From NCBI RefSeq assembly GCF_011075055.1, contig NW_025401143.1:124001-188000 (forward strand): a DNA stretch of 64,000 bases, given 5' to 3'. The notes beneath the pieces were generated by a model. That model worked only from the letters and a program-made list of their open reading frames with translations. It searched no databases and was not told the DNA's origin. This DNA is from Mangifera indica (lineage: Eukaryota > Streptophyta > Magnoliopsida > Sapindales > Anacardiaceae). Made by a program: the position numbers and the translations under genes. Below, in pieces: positions 40,351-51,745 of the stretch (the first letter of the stretch is position 1; every line of letters starts with the position of its first letter).

Positions 40351-41718
40351 ATTTCGTGAGTTATGATTCATGAATACAACGCCAGGAGTCCCATCAGCTT
40401 GTTCATACTATTCCAAAATCAGCTTAAATGGTCGGTGTATTCAGAGAATTCTCTGTACTCCGTTTCCCATTAAGTCAAGAGTCAACCTGAATTAAAAGAC
40501 TTTATACTTTTATCCTCCCAATTTTTCTTCCCAACCAACGTCACCTCTAATTGATATAACGAATATTTTTCATCTAAAATCCATCAAAAAATTAGTAATA
40601 TAAGAGTAAATTAATAATTTTATTATAAATTAATTTAAAAAATATAAAAAAAATCATTTATATTATATCTAATTATTTTAAATATGATATTTTAATTTTT
40701 AAAAATGTTGAAAAGCTTAAATATTAATCTCAAAAAATTTTTAATTCTTTTGTATATTTTAAATTATTATGTAACCTTAATAGGTGTAATATGATATTTA
40801 TATTCATAATTTATTGTATTATATTAAATTCTTTGAGGGTATAAATGTTATTTATACCTATTTTATATATGTTAATGATCTACGTGTCGTAACTTATTCT
40901 CTCTCAAGCACTTTTTGGTATTTAAATATATCACAAACATCGCTAATTATCATTCGGGATAATTTTACAAATAGTTAGGAATAAACTTTGATCATTCATT
41001 TAAGTTCAATTTGAGTATACAGTTGTACATCATAGTTTAACAAATGTGCATCTTTTATTACTTAATGAACAAAACAAGACACTCACGTAAATAAAATATG
41101 TTTTATCAAAATAATTTTTTATTTCCTTAAACCAAATACCCTCAATATTATGGGAAATGATCACACAATGAGATAAATCCAACTCTGCATAAAAAATGTT
41201 AATATTTAATTGGAAAAAGGGTATAGATATAAATAAAACTTAATTAAGAAGTTAAAAAATATAGAAAAATTCTAATTAAGTGTAAAAATTAAGAAAAAAT
41301 AGTAAAAATAGAAACTTTAATTATAGTTAATCAGTGATATTTCTATATTAAATGAATATAAAAATTATTTTAAAATATAAAAAAATTATATTTAGTAACA
41401 AATAATAGGAATCAATTGATCAATCTAAAAATCACAAATGTGATTTGAAGTGTGAACGGGTGCTTTTACACAGGAGATAGTCTAGCTGTAGTCTAGTAAT
41501 CCACTGAGACAGGTGGACTCGCCGTCCAGGCGACCTTTTTGGTGGTCCCGTAAAGCCAGGTGTCATCGTCAATTTCCCTTTTTAGATTCACTACATTAGA
41601 GACCACGCCAAGAGTCTGATCTACCAAGCCACATTTAATGATCAGCATCAATTTTACTCAGACTCATCAGTCCCTCCCTGCCTCTAGATGAAGTGCTTGC
41701 TCACTAAGTTACTTGCTC

Positions 41719-41726
41719 TATAAATA
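41719..41726 (+). promoter_or_regulatory. TATA box of small-protein gene, copy A
   Basis: TATAAATA, about 90 bp before the ATG. The same position in copy B (51,419-51,426) reads TATGAATA. Confidence 0.65.
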
Positions 41727-41810
41727 CACGCTCTTACTTCCCTTTCTTTTTGAGTGTTTTCCTTTCTAAGCTCAGAAGTTCAGTTTTCAAACAAACTCCT
41801 TCGAAAAAAA

Positions 41811-42011
41811 ATGGATCACGAAGGCATTAAAAGGAAGTCACAGAGCCGGTTTCCCCCAAAAAGAGGTCGAATTCTCATCGGCATATTGAAGGATTTGGCC
41901 GGACTAAAAGGTGAAAGGAAAGGTGCTAGTGGTGAGCTTAGCTCGAGCTCATCGACTCCAGCTTCAATTCCTAGTAGTGGCTACAACTCCGATGCTCCGT
42001 CTGAGTCTTGA
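41811..42011 (+). CDS. small basic protein, P-x-RG-x-I / YNSDA family, member 2 (intact, copy A)
   Basis: A 66-aa single-exon protein: MDHEGIKRKSQSRF, then PPKRGRILIGILKDLAGLKG, a Ser-rich linker (SSSSSTPASIPS) and the tail SGYNSDAPSES. Start chosen at the first ATG after a TATA box and an A-rich AAAAAAATGG context; the copy-B pseudogene shares this start. It resembles the 37.4-kb protein in the basic proline/arginine core, hydrophobic helix and Y-N-S-D-A tail. No signal peptide, no cysteine pattern, no membrane helix. I do not recognise a named function. The serine-rich tail could be phosphorylated, which is inference only. Confidence 0.7.
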   Translation: MDHEGIKRKSQSRFPPKRGRILIGILKDLAGLKGERKGASGELSSSSSTPASIPSSGYNSDAPSES

Positions 42012-42890
42012 TCACTAATCACGCTTTTAAGGTCTAATCATGGGTGATTTAGATTTTATTTTTTTATATACACAAACTTTAGTACATTTTTCTTCGTTTT
42101 TTGAACTTGTTGATTAAATTAAAGAGAAGGAAGGGGAAGAGGATGGGAATTTGTGGAATTGGAACCCATGTTTAGATCTGTGTATTATTAATTTTGTCTT
42201 ATGCATTAGAAGTTGATGAGATTATTAAATTCCTCATCGTGATGTTTAAATTTTATATTTGACAGAAAATGTGTGCATTTTTTTATGTTTAGTGGTGACA
42301 TTTGTTGGACATGGCTGTGAAATTCTTTGATCACCGGTCATGCTTTTTAGTTTAGGGTCTAATCATGGCTGATAATTGTAAATTCTGTTGATTTTCTGGT
42401 TTTTAGATTATAGAACAATTGCAAACCTAGGCCCAAGTGAAGACGATGATGGAAGATTCTTCATTGAATGATCAACACAAAAAACTATGGATTTCGCTTT
42501 TTAAATCAATAATCTATCGCATTAAATCACCATATGTGATCGACTAAAATGAAGAAAAACAATTGGACATCAATGAATTTTAAAAAATTTTGTTACGATC
42601 TCGGTATCCCCACAAGTTTTGATGTAGACGAACCGGTCGATATGACCATAAAACTAAGCTTGTTGATTTAAAAAGAGTTTTGGTAGATGCGCATCTTCTG
42701 GGCATGTATACCAAGCCAATGCTCTGGCACCCACCGAAGAAACTCCCTTCTTGTTAGAATAAGGTTGAGAAACAATGCTTCCCATCGCCTTTAACAAGAA
42801 ACAATAAACTAAAATACTTATTTATTTAAATTAGGACAAATTTATTATTAAAATTTGTTTGTTTTTAACTATATTTTTAATGAAATTATG
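42012..42890. other. downstream region of the copy-A small-protein gene
   Basis: The 3'UTR and flank align to copy B until about 42,415. The stretch 42,415-42,800 is absent from copy B, so it was inserted in A or lost from B. It has mixed base composition, like a decayed exon or captured fragment, but no readable protein. Confidence 0.4.
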
Positions 42891-43370
42891 AATTACCTTA
42901 ACAGTTTACTCAATGAAGTTTAATTTGAGGAATGTTTTATTATTAAAATTAGATGATTATTTTAAAGATAAATTATTTTAAGGATTATTAGTATAAATTA
43001 TTATCATATTTAATAAAATTTGATAGATATAAATAATTACTGTATTTAATTAAAAATAATAAAAATATTAATATATTATTTTATTTAAATTTTTTGGATA
43101 TAATTATTCTAAAATATTTTTATGCTATTTGTTGTATTAATTGAAAATGAAATTATTTTTTCTCTAAAAAAATTAAAACATAAACATATAATTATAATAA
43201 AATTAAAATTACTTTGTTAATTTTTTGATACTTAAAATAATTGTAATAATTAAATTATCATTTATATTATTATTGATAATAAAAATTTATCGAGATAAAA
43301 TAATATAAATAATAAATAATAAATTATTAAAATAATTTTTAATTTCTTTTATTCAAACTACATTAAAGTT
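42891..43370. repeat. copy of AT-rich MITE-like family 1 in duplication copy A
   Basis: It matches 46,220-46,672 over most of its length and is missing from the equivalent place in copy B near 52,200-52,330. Ends are degraded. Confidence 0.5.
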
Positions 43371-45269
43371 AAAATAGAGTAAAACAAGTATTATTTTTGT
43401 TTTTTCCTTATAATTTTATAATCCTCCAAATATTTACTAACATGATATAAACTTTTTTTTATAGACTATTTTAATTAATTTTTTATTATTATATACTTCA
43501 GTTAGACGAAAATAAAAAAGCGTTAGACACCTGGCAAGGAACGGCGGCTATTGGCTGCCTCAAGAATGACCAAACAAGGGCCTGGACAAAACTTGTATTG
43601 CCCTTCATTAAAAAATGTTTTTTTTGCTTTTTTTTGTTAGACCATTAGGCACTTTTTGATGAGGACTCAAATATACTTTTCTTGTCTTTTAAATTATTAT
43701 TTCTTTTTGTTGTTATTGGCACAAACAGGTGAATCTTACTTCCCAGTTGTTGCCGAGCATTAGAAAATTGAATGGGCAAGTGATCTCGGTAAAAACAATT
43801 GATGATTTAATGGCGAAATAGTCATATTACCCTTTATGGTGAAAAAAAAAACAACTATGATACAAACCATATTCATATGTTTTAAATATAATAATCAAAT
43901 TATATATTAAACATTATATTATATTATATAATTTTAAAATAATAAAAATATATAATTAATACATCATCATTTTAAAAAATATCATAAATACTTTTAAAAT
44001 TTTAAAAATTTTCATATACATAGTTATTATTCATCATTTAAAAAAATATATATATATTGATCTTTATCAATAAAATATATCGTATAATACAATACGTTCA
44101 GTGTATTATATTAATTTAATACACCTTATGATACGTATCATTTTTCTCTTATATTATATCACAATTTTACCATTTTTATAAGTATGAAAGTGTGAATTTA
44201 CACCCTAGAAACCCTAATCATCAGTCAATTGTAATCTTACCATAATTGGTGATAAAGTCAATGTTGAATGGAGTGGGAAAGATTGATATCGATGAGATAA
44301 GTTACTAAAAGTTGTAATGGGCATTAGAGAGAGCTGAAAATGAGGAGATTAACATATGAGATACGTTGTCAGATTAACACATTGTTGGTGGCTGGAGAGG
44401 GTAAGAAAATAAGTCTTAGGTTTTGGGAGAAAATGGAGGTGGGAAATATTACTTTTCAAAGTTATAAAACTTTAGATATGGATAAAATTATTAGTTTTTA
44501 AAACATATAAGACAAAATTTAATTAAATTTATATTTTTTTAATATTATCGATAAAATGATGATTTTATCTTTAGTTCTGATAGAAAATTTTAAAATAAAT
44601 TAGTTTATAAATGAGACTTTAGAATTTTCAAACCTCGTAGGTATGTATTTGTATTGACATCAAAACTTGGGTGGGAAATAGTCCTTTAGCCTTATCAATG
44701 CATGCAATTCGTGATATCCTTTTCCACATGTAGGCTTTGGAACTTCAAGATTGTGAGGAGGACAATTTTGAATCCTGTGTTGGACTAAGAGACTATAAAC
44801 GATTCCCTTTGATAATGAAATAAAGTGTTTTTGTCAACCATTTACAAGAGTATGGCCGTTTTGTTCTTCATTTCTTTTGTGCGTGGTGATACCTAATTGC
44901 CGGTTCATTTGTCAAACTCAGAAAATTATAAACGAAAGCTGTTCCGGTATTAAAATGATTGCTAGGTTCAACGCATTATTTTTTGTGTGTTATAATGGGA
45001 GATATTTCTAAGTCTTTACCATCAGATGAAATTAATGGGTTAAAATTGAACTTTAAATGGTTGATTGACAAATGTTTTGGTTTCGGGGGAAAGTTGAAGT
45101 GTGGGATTGGACTGGAGTTTCAATTAAGGTGGGGAATTATGATATCTCAAGCCTATCTTCTGGTTGTCATATTTCTACTCAAGGCCGAAGCCCACGAAAC
45201 GTAGGTTTTATGGGTTTCCATTTTGAGAAATTCAAGTGGCCTTTTGGTTTCATTTAGAAATTAAAAGTT
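43371..45269. other. intergenic DNA within duplication copy A
   Basis: No gene. It contains the GATACGTATCAT-type AT-rich repeat at 43,855-44,160, sequence shared with copy B at 44,185-44,450 (compare 52,900-53,060), and a Mutator-like miniature element right end (GGGTGGGAAATAGTCCTTTA) at about 44,669-44,688. Confidence 0.5.
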
Positions 45270-45979
45270 GGCCTACAGACTTGTTCCCAACCTAGGTTTG
45301 GTGTACACTCAAACTCTTATTATTTAATTTTTAAAAATTTAAAGTCTCATTTATAAGTAATATTTTGTTAAAATTATCTATTAAAGTTAAAGATAAAATT
45401 ATCATTTAATAGAATAATTTTAAAAATTAAAATTTTATCATATTTTTCTCTTTCAGTTTGAAAATCAAACTATTTTTTTTAATCTAAAATTTGAAAAATA
45501 GTAATTTTACCTCTAGGGATTTAAAACCATCGTCAGAGATAGTACAATTCACCGTCTTCACCACGTTCATCCTCCCACCCAGGTTTTTTCTCTTTGTCGA
45601 GTTGTTCTCACTCACCGATTAAAGTGATTAACTTCGACGAAAACAAAATTCTTTTCATCAGAGGAGATTTCTATCATTGTTGAGTGGGAACAAATCGGTA
45701 GGAGGAGATAAGTTGAGAGGGATGGTTTCAAAACCTTAGGGGTGAAATTACTACTTCTTAGACTTTGAATAAAGAAAATTATTATATTTTCAAATTAAGG
45801 GAAAGAAATAAAATAAAATTTTAGTTTTTAAATTTTTTTTGTTAAATAACTATTTTACCCTTAATATTAACTGAGTTTTTTAATAAAATTTTATTTTTGA
45901 GTAGGAGTTTAAGTTTTTGAAAATTAGGGCACATGAATGGGATTATACTTAACTTTGGATGTGAGCAAGTCTTTTGGCC
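45270..45979. mobile_element. Mutator-like miniature element, copy 3
   Basis: A 710-bp noncoding element beginning GGCCTACAGACTTGTTCCC and ending CAAGTCTTTTGGCC, flanked by a perfect 9-bp duplication TTAAAAGTT (45,261-45,269 and 45,980-45,988). Confidence 0.85.
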
Positions 45980-45988
45980 TTAAAAGTT

Positions 45989-46215
45989 TTTAGATGTATA
46001 AATAATTTCTAATAGTTTCGAATAGTTCAGAATGACCTAACCAATTACCACCCCAAGTTTAATGAATTAATAATTTCTAAATTTTTAAGTTTGAAAGTTT
46101 ATTTGCTCACATGTTATGTGGAAGGATACAAAGATCATTTTTCTTAAAAGACCCTTTAATTTCTTCCATATTTGTCCAATAATTCCTCGCTTGTCGAGTT
46201 CAACAGGCTGTTAAG
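45989..46215. other. intergenic DNA
   Basis: Short spacer between two miniature elements; nothing recognisable. Confidence 0.5.
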
Positions 46216-46672
46216 TTTAGGGGTCGTTTGGTGTGAAAAATATTTTATTATCAAAATTAAAAAATTATATTAAAAATTATTGAGTATAAATTATTATTAG
46301 TTTGATGAAATTTAATAAAAATAGGTAAATATAAATAATTATTATGTTTGATTAGAACTAATAAAATAAACATATTATTTTATTTAAATATTTTTTAAGT
46401 ATAATTACTTTAAAATATATTTTTTATGTTATTTATCATATTAATTAAAAATAAGATTATTTTTGTTTTAAAAAATTAATAAATAAAAGTATAATTACAA
46501 TAAAAATTAAGATTATCTTGATAATTATTTAATACGATGATAATTTATCACATCACTATTAATTAATAATAAAATATTATTGAAATCTTTTATTATTTAT
46601 AAATTAAATAAAATAATATAAATAATAAAAAATAAATTATTAAAATAATCTTTTAATCTCTTCAATCAAACT
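46216..46672. mobile_element. AT-rich MITE-like family 1, copy in duplication A
   Basis: Left end GGGTCGTTTGGTGTGAAAA; the reverse complement of the right end reads AAAGTTTGATTGAAGAGAT. The interior matches the copies at 13.2 and 42.9 kb. No ORF. Confidence 0.6.
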
Positions 46673-47840
46673 TTGGATATGGTTATTTTGCTTGTGATCC
46701 AACTTCACTCTAGTAAAAGACTTAATATTAGATTTTATCGATCCCATTACAATCAAGGAATGCCGAGCCTATTGAGAAAGGCATAACATGTTCGTTGGGC
46801 ATATTGACACACCATTTTAGAAGTTATTGTCATGAAGGTAACGACAACAAATTCAACACATTTGTTGCTGCTTCATTCTTTCGGCTTTTCTTAAATCCTC
46901 TTGACTAGCCGGATCTCAGCTTCCAGCCTCTCTTGGTCGATGGGATGCTTCCCTTCGTATCTCCAACTTCGACTACTTACTTGACACGTAATTCATGATT
47001 TCCAACTTTGAAGAAGGCCAATCCAGAATCAGTTTATTGATTGGAAGATTAGTGCATAACATAAGTTAATTGATTTTTTATAATATAAATTTTAATATTT
47101 ATATTTATAGGTATAATATATTTGGATATAATATTAAAATCAAGTGACAATCTAACAGTTTAATATGATTCTGAATATCAAGTGATAATACATTGAATAT
47201 CCTATAGTAATTGTATTTAAAAAAAAGTGATAATATAAGTGAGTAATATATAAATATAATATATTAAACTTTAATATAAACTAATTAATTTTATATAATA
47301 TGAGTTTTGATTACTATATTTATAAATCCAATATATTTTAATATAGAATCAAAGTTTAAAAATCAAATGAATAAATGTAATAATCTAAAGTGATTATAAA
47401 TATATCGATAGTTATATTTAAGGGAGGGTGACAATATAAATATGAATGATATAAAAATATAATAAATTGAATTTTAATATAAATTAATTAATTTTATATA
47501 ATATGAATTTTGATGTTTATATTTATAGACGGAATACATTTAAACGTATTTCATTGTGTTGAAGGTAAAAGTTTTTATAGTCCTGGTCCTTGTCAATTGT
47601 TTCACAAGCTTTAAAAATAAAAATAAAAACACTTTCATTGGTCAGCTTAAAATAAAAAAAGGCCTTTTGATTTCAAATTATTCAAATTTCAAAACCAAAA
47701 ACATAAGCGGCCCCCTTCTCTTTTCCCTTTTTGTTTTATCACCTCTGTTTCAAAGCAAAGACTTCACTTACAACGGCCTATCTTTCATTTTGACCCTTGT
47801 TTTCACTCTTATCTACTTCTCAAAAAAAAAAAAAAAAAAA
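46673..47840 (+). other. upstream region and leader of the MAP kinase pseudogene
   Basis: 46,980-47,040 aligns with copy B across the site where element copy 4 sits. 47,040-47,530 is AT-rich with internal near-repeats (47,080-47,280 against 47,300-47,530). 47,545-47,840 aligns to the leader of the intact kinase at 56,370-56,743. A 20-base A run immediately precedes and overlaps the ATG. Confidence 0.5.
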
Positions 47841-49094
47841 ATGGAGAACGTTTTTGCTGCAAAAGGAGAGAGAGAAATCTCAATGTGTGGAAGCAGATAC
47901 GTACAGTACAGCATCCTTGGAAACCTTTTCCAAGTCTCTTCTAAGTACGTTCCTCCAATTCAGCCCGTCGGTCGCTGCGCATACGGCATCATTTGGTATT
48001 TTTCCTTTTTCCTTTCTTTCAACTTTTGGAAGTAAAAAATCTGTTTTAGTTTTAAGCTGTGGAGCTTGTAAAAGGTAAATCAATGTATAGAGATTCAAAT
48101 TTTATATCCTAGTAAATTTTGTACTGTTTGGATATGATAAGGTTATGATTTTTTAGTTATTTTAGTTATTAATTTTATATTGTTTTGATTGCGTTTTTAA
48201 TGATGATATTCTGTCGGTTCTTTCTATTTTAATCATCCATTCAATGTATGTTTAAAATTGAGTCTAATTTTGAGATAGTAACATATTCATGTGTTAAACA
48301 TTGTTCTGTGATGCAGTAGTGCAACAAATTCTGAGACAAAAGAACCGGTTGTTGTAAAAAGATTACGAATGCATTTGATAACATAATTGATGCTAAGAGA
48401 ACTCTCCGCCAGATCAAACTCCTAGGCCACATGGATCATGACAATGTACTTTGCTAAACTTTCACTCTTTCGATGTGTTTTATTGTGTGTATGATTGTTG
48501 TTTTGAATTAATTGTGCATGATTTGCAGAACAGATTATTTGTTTTTGATTTTCTTGTGCTGTGAAGTAGAGATATTAAGGCAGTTGTATGTTGTAGATTA
48601 TCAAGATCAAGGACATAATTCCGCCGATGGATAAGGAAAAGTTCAATGATGTTTATATTGTTTGTGAACTGATGGATACTGATCTGTTGGACATAAATGA
48701 ATGTTTCTATCTATGCACAGTCACAAATATACAAGATAAAAACCAAAATATTTATGATTGCAGAATATAAACACTAACCTCCTGTCATTGTTAGATGATT
48801 TGTTGCAGAATATACCATTGGAACGTGCTTGTATGCTATGTAGTCTAGGTGATTTGATTTTTACAAAATATGATGTATGTATGCTTTTCTTTTTAAAATC
48901 ATTCACCCAAGGACCTTGAAGATGACTTAATATACATCCTAACACAAAGGATGTAAACTGAAGAATGTGAAGGGGAAGGAGTTACGAATCACTCAGCCAT
49001 TAATTGCTTTAGGCAGTTACCAAGAAGAAGAAACTGACATGATCTACATCCGATAATTCGCTCTAGCCAAGTTTTAACTGATGATCCCTGTCAG
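47841..49094 (+). pseudogene. truncated MAP kinase pseudogene (exons 1-3 only)
   Basis: Exon 1 47,841-47,995, exon 2 from 48,317, exon 3 from 48,597 to 49,094, nearly identical to the intact gene at 56,744. Defects: (1) the glycine-rich loop reads GRCAYGI instead of GRGAYGI; (2) a one-base A deletion in exon 2 near 48,356-48,360 shifts the frame right at the catalytic-lysine codons and soon meets TAA; (3) a 355-bp solo LTR interrupts exon 3; (4) exons 4-6, with HRD, DFG and TEY, are absent because copy A ends inside intron 3 at 50,158. It cannot encode a kinase. Confidence 0.93.
48685..49039. mobile_element. solo LTR inserted in the MAP kinase pseudogene
   Basis: A 355-bp insertion absent from the intact paralogue. 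It begins TGTTGGACAT and ends AACTGACA (TG...CA termini) and is flanked by a perfect 5-bp duplication TGATC (48,680-48,684 and 49,040-49,044). One unpaired LTR with a target-site duplication is the normal product of recombination between the two LTRs of a retrotransposon. No internal domain remains, so Copia or Gypsy cannot be decided. Confidence 0.87.
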
Positions 49095-50155
49095 GTAAAT
49101 TGCTTTGTTATCTTTCCTACTCATAAACTAGTGGTTTATCTAATTGAATGAGCTCTTTACATCACATTTTTGCTCCATGGAGAAAAAAATTATCCACATG
49201 GTGGGTCTGTAAGATTGTTTCAAACATCAACTTGTGAGATGGCTTGCAATATTTTTGTGAGTAGTTTCATATCAAATGACAAAGCTTAGTAATGTTTTCA
49301 TATACCGAATGTATATTTGATTTACGGGTTTATCACATCATTTAAAGGAGACATAGTTTCATCCTTCATTAACATGACAAATAATTATTTTTCATGATTG
49401 ATCCATTTAGGCTGAGAAGAAGTAAAATTTGTTGTAGAAAAGATTAAAAAACTTGATGCTCTTTCCTTACTCATTCCAAGTGGAAGTTCTAAACAAACCT
49501 TAAGAGATAACTCAAGCGACAGTGTTGCCTTCTATGAGTTATGTTTATTTTAGTTTAATGCACTATTTCACCATGCAATTTCACTTATGATATACACATT
49601 CTGCTATCAAAACCATGTACATATGAAGCTTTTACTTCCGGCATGTCAACAAGATGTTTTGCATCAAATATAGAATTTTGGTCTAGTTAAATTTAGCATC
49701 TTCATTTTGTTATAAAAAATGTCTAACTAGATATTATGTTCTAAAGCAAATCATTTACACAAGTATGCAGTTTTAATGATTTCCCTATGCCAGTAGATAA
49801 AACTGATGGTAATCTATTTTCTAAGTGGGGAGGTTAAGTTCTTCTGAACAGATATATGTTATGTGTGTATTATAGTGTTTCAACACCACTTAGAGTTGGA
49901 AACAGATTTTCACATGCTGAATTGCTCAACCAACTATATTAAGGTGGTTAATACTGTTATGTTGGAAAGAGAAGCCAGGTTTCGCACTAGAGGCTAATAG
50001 TTCATCCTTTCTTATCCTTAAATATGATCAAGGAGCGAAAATTATGTCTCGTTTTTCATTCTTATTGTCAATTGTCATTGCATGAATATTGCATTGCCAA
50101 AATTATGTCCATTTGATTCATTGTTTATTATCTAGTTCAAAATTCATTGGAATGG

Positions 50156-50158
50156 CTA
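50156..50158. other. tandem-duplication junction
   Basis: The sequence GGAATGGCTAATTTCGTGAG joins MAPK intron 3 (as at 58,776-58,785) to the left edge of the duplicated unit (as at 40,348-40,360). The three bases CTA are shared by both parental ends, so the exact breakpoint is ambiguous by 3 bp. Confidence 0.85.
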
Positions 50159-50671
50159 ATTTCGTGAGTTATGATTCATGAATACAAAGCCAGGAGTCCA
50201 TCAGCTTAATGGTCGGTGTATGCGGATAATGCTCTGAAGACTCCCTGTTACATTAGTCAACAGTCAACCCAGATGAAAGGTTTGGTCTAAGAGTATTTTT
50301 TTCATCTCTATTTGGTATAAATAATATTTTTTAATCTAAAATTAAATTCTATTAAAAAACTAATGATATAAAGACAAAATAATAATTTTATTATAAATTA
50401 TTTTTAAAAAAAACATAAAAAATAGTTTTTATCATATCCAAACATTTTGAATATGTTAATTTAACTCTTAAAAAAAAAATTAAAGCTCAAATATTAATCT
50501 CTTAAGATTTTTTTAAATCCTTTATATTTTTTGAAAGTACTATATGACCTTAATAGATGTAATATAACATCTACATCCATAATTTATTGTATTATATTAA
50601 ATTCTTTTGGGGGTACAAATGTTGTTTACACTCAATTTATACATGCTCATGTTCCCTGTGCCATAACTTAT

Positions 50672-50689
50672 TCTCTCTCTCTCTCTCTC
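50672..50689. repeat. (CT)n microsatellite
   Basis: Nine CT units, expanded relative to TTCTCTCTC at the equivalent place in copy A (about 40,898). Confidence 0.9.
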
Positions 50690-51530
50690 GGGCATTTCTT
50701 GGTAATTAAAATCTACTGCATATGTTCCTAAATATCTCTCAAGATAGTTTTACAAACAATTAGGAATAACAATTGATCATTCATTCATCTTCTGTTTGGA
50801 TGTACAGTTGTAAAAACATTAACAGTAATAAAATATGTTTTATTAAAATAATTTTTTATTACCTTAAACTAAACAAACCCTGATATTATGGGAAATGATA
50901 AATCCAACCCTGGATAAAAATGTTAATATTTAATTGGAAAAAAGGTATAGATATAAATAAAAGTTAATTAAGAGGTTAAAAAATTTATAAAAATTCTAAT
51001 TAAATTTAAAAATTAACAAAATTAGTAAAAATAAAAACTTTAATTATAGTTAATCAGTGATATTTGTATATTAAATGAATATACAAATTATTATAAAATA
51101 TAAAAAAGTTATATTTAGTAACAAAGATTAGGTTTTAATTGATAAATCTAAAAATGACAAAGGTGGGTTGAAGTGTGAACGGGGGTTTTACACCGGAGTT
51201 AGTCCATCAGTAGTTTGAGTAATCCACTGAGACTCGTGGACTATCCGACCACGCTACCTCTTTCCTGGCCCAGTTAAGCCAGCTGTTTTCCTCTTCTTAG
51301 ATTCAGTAGACTGGAGACCGCCCTGAGGAGTAAGATCTATCAACATAGATGACATCATCAACCTTACGTAGTCGACCCGATTGTCTCGCTCAATACTTCG
51401 TCGCTAAGGTACTGCTCCTATGAATACGAACTCTTTCTATTGCACACCACCGTTGCTTCTCTCACTTGTCTAGTGTTTCCCTCACAAAGCTCAGAACTGC
51501 AGTTTTCAAAACAGACTCTTTTGAGAAAAA

Positions 51531-51745
51531 ATGGAACACGACGGCTGTAAAAAGAGGTCACAGAGCCGGTTTCCACCAAAAAGAGGTGGAATTCTCATCG
51601 GCATATTGAAGTATTTGGCCGGACTAAAAGGTGAAAGGAAAAAGGAAAGGTGTTGGTGAGCTTAGCTCAAGCTCATCGACTCCAGCTTCAATTCCTAGTT
51701 GTGGCTGGCTACAACTCCGAATCTGATGCTCCGTCTGAGTCTTGA
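51531..51745 (+). pseudogene. small basic protein pseudogene (copy B)
   Basis: The first 36 codons match the intact copy-A gene closely: MEHDGCKKRSQSRF then PPKRGGILIGILKYLAGLKG. An indel region near 51,635-51,658 (extra AGGAAA, missing bases at GTGTTGG) then changes the frame and gives a stop after about 42 codons. The Ser-rich linker and Y-N-S-D-A tail lie downstream out of frame, with a further insertion (GGCTGGCTAC) in the tail. The TATA box has also decayed (TATGAATA at 51,419). A 42-residue product is formally possible, but loss of the tail argues for a dead gene. Confidence 0.8.

Larger units (their letters stand above)
40351..50158. repeat. tandem segmental duplication, copy A
   Basis: It begins ATTTCGTGAGTTATGATTCA, which reappears at about 50,159. 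Content: intact small-protein gene, miniature elements, then MAP kinase exons 1-3 and most of intron 3. The copy ends inside that intron at GGAATGGCTA, which in copy B continues into exon 4. Copy A therefore carries only the 5' half of the kinase. Similarity to copy B is patchy because of later insertions and deletions. Confidence 0.88.

Noticed and set aside
44959..45257. Overlapping ORFs of 61-81 codons
   Set aside because: Two frames open over the same stretch, no family resemblance, bordered by a transposon; probably chance.
47841..49094. A second functional MAP kinase
   Set aside because: Frameshift at the catalytic lysine, solo LTR in exon 3 and absence of exons 4-6.
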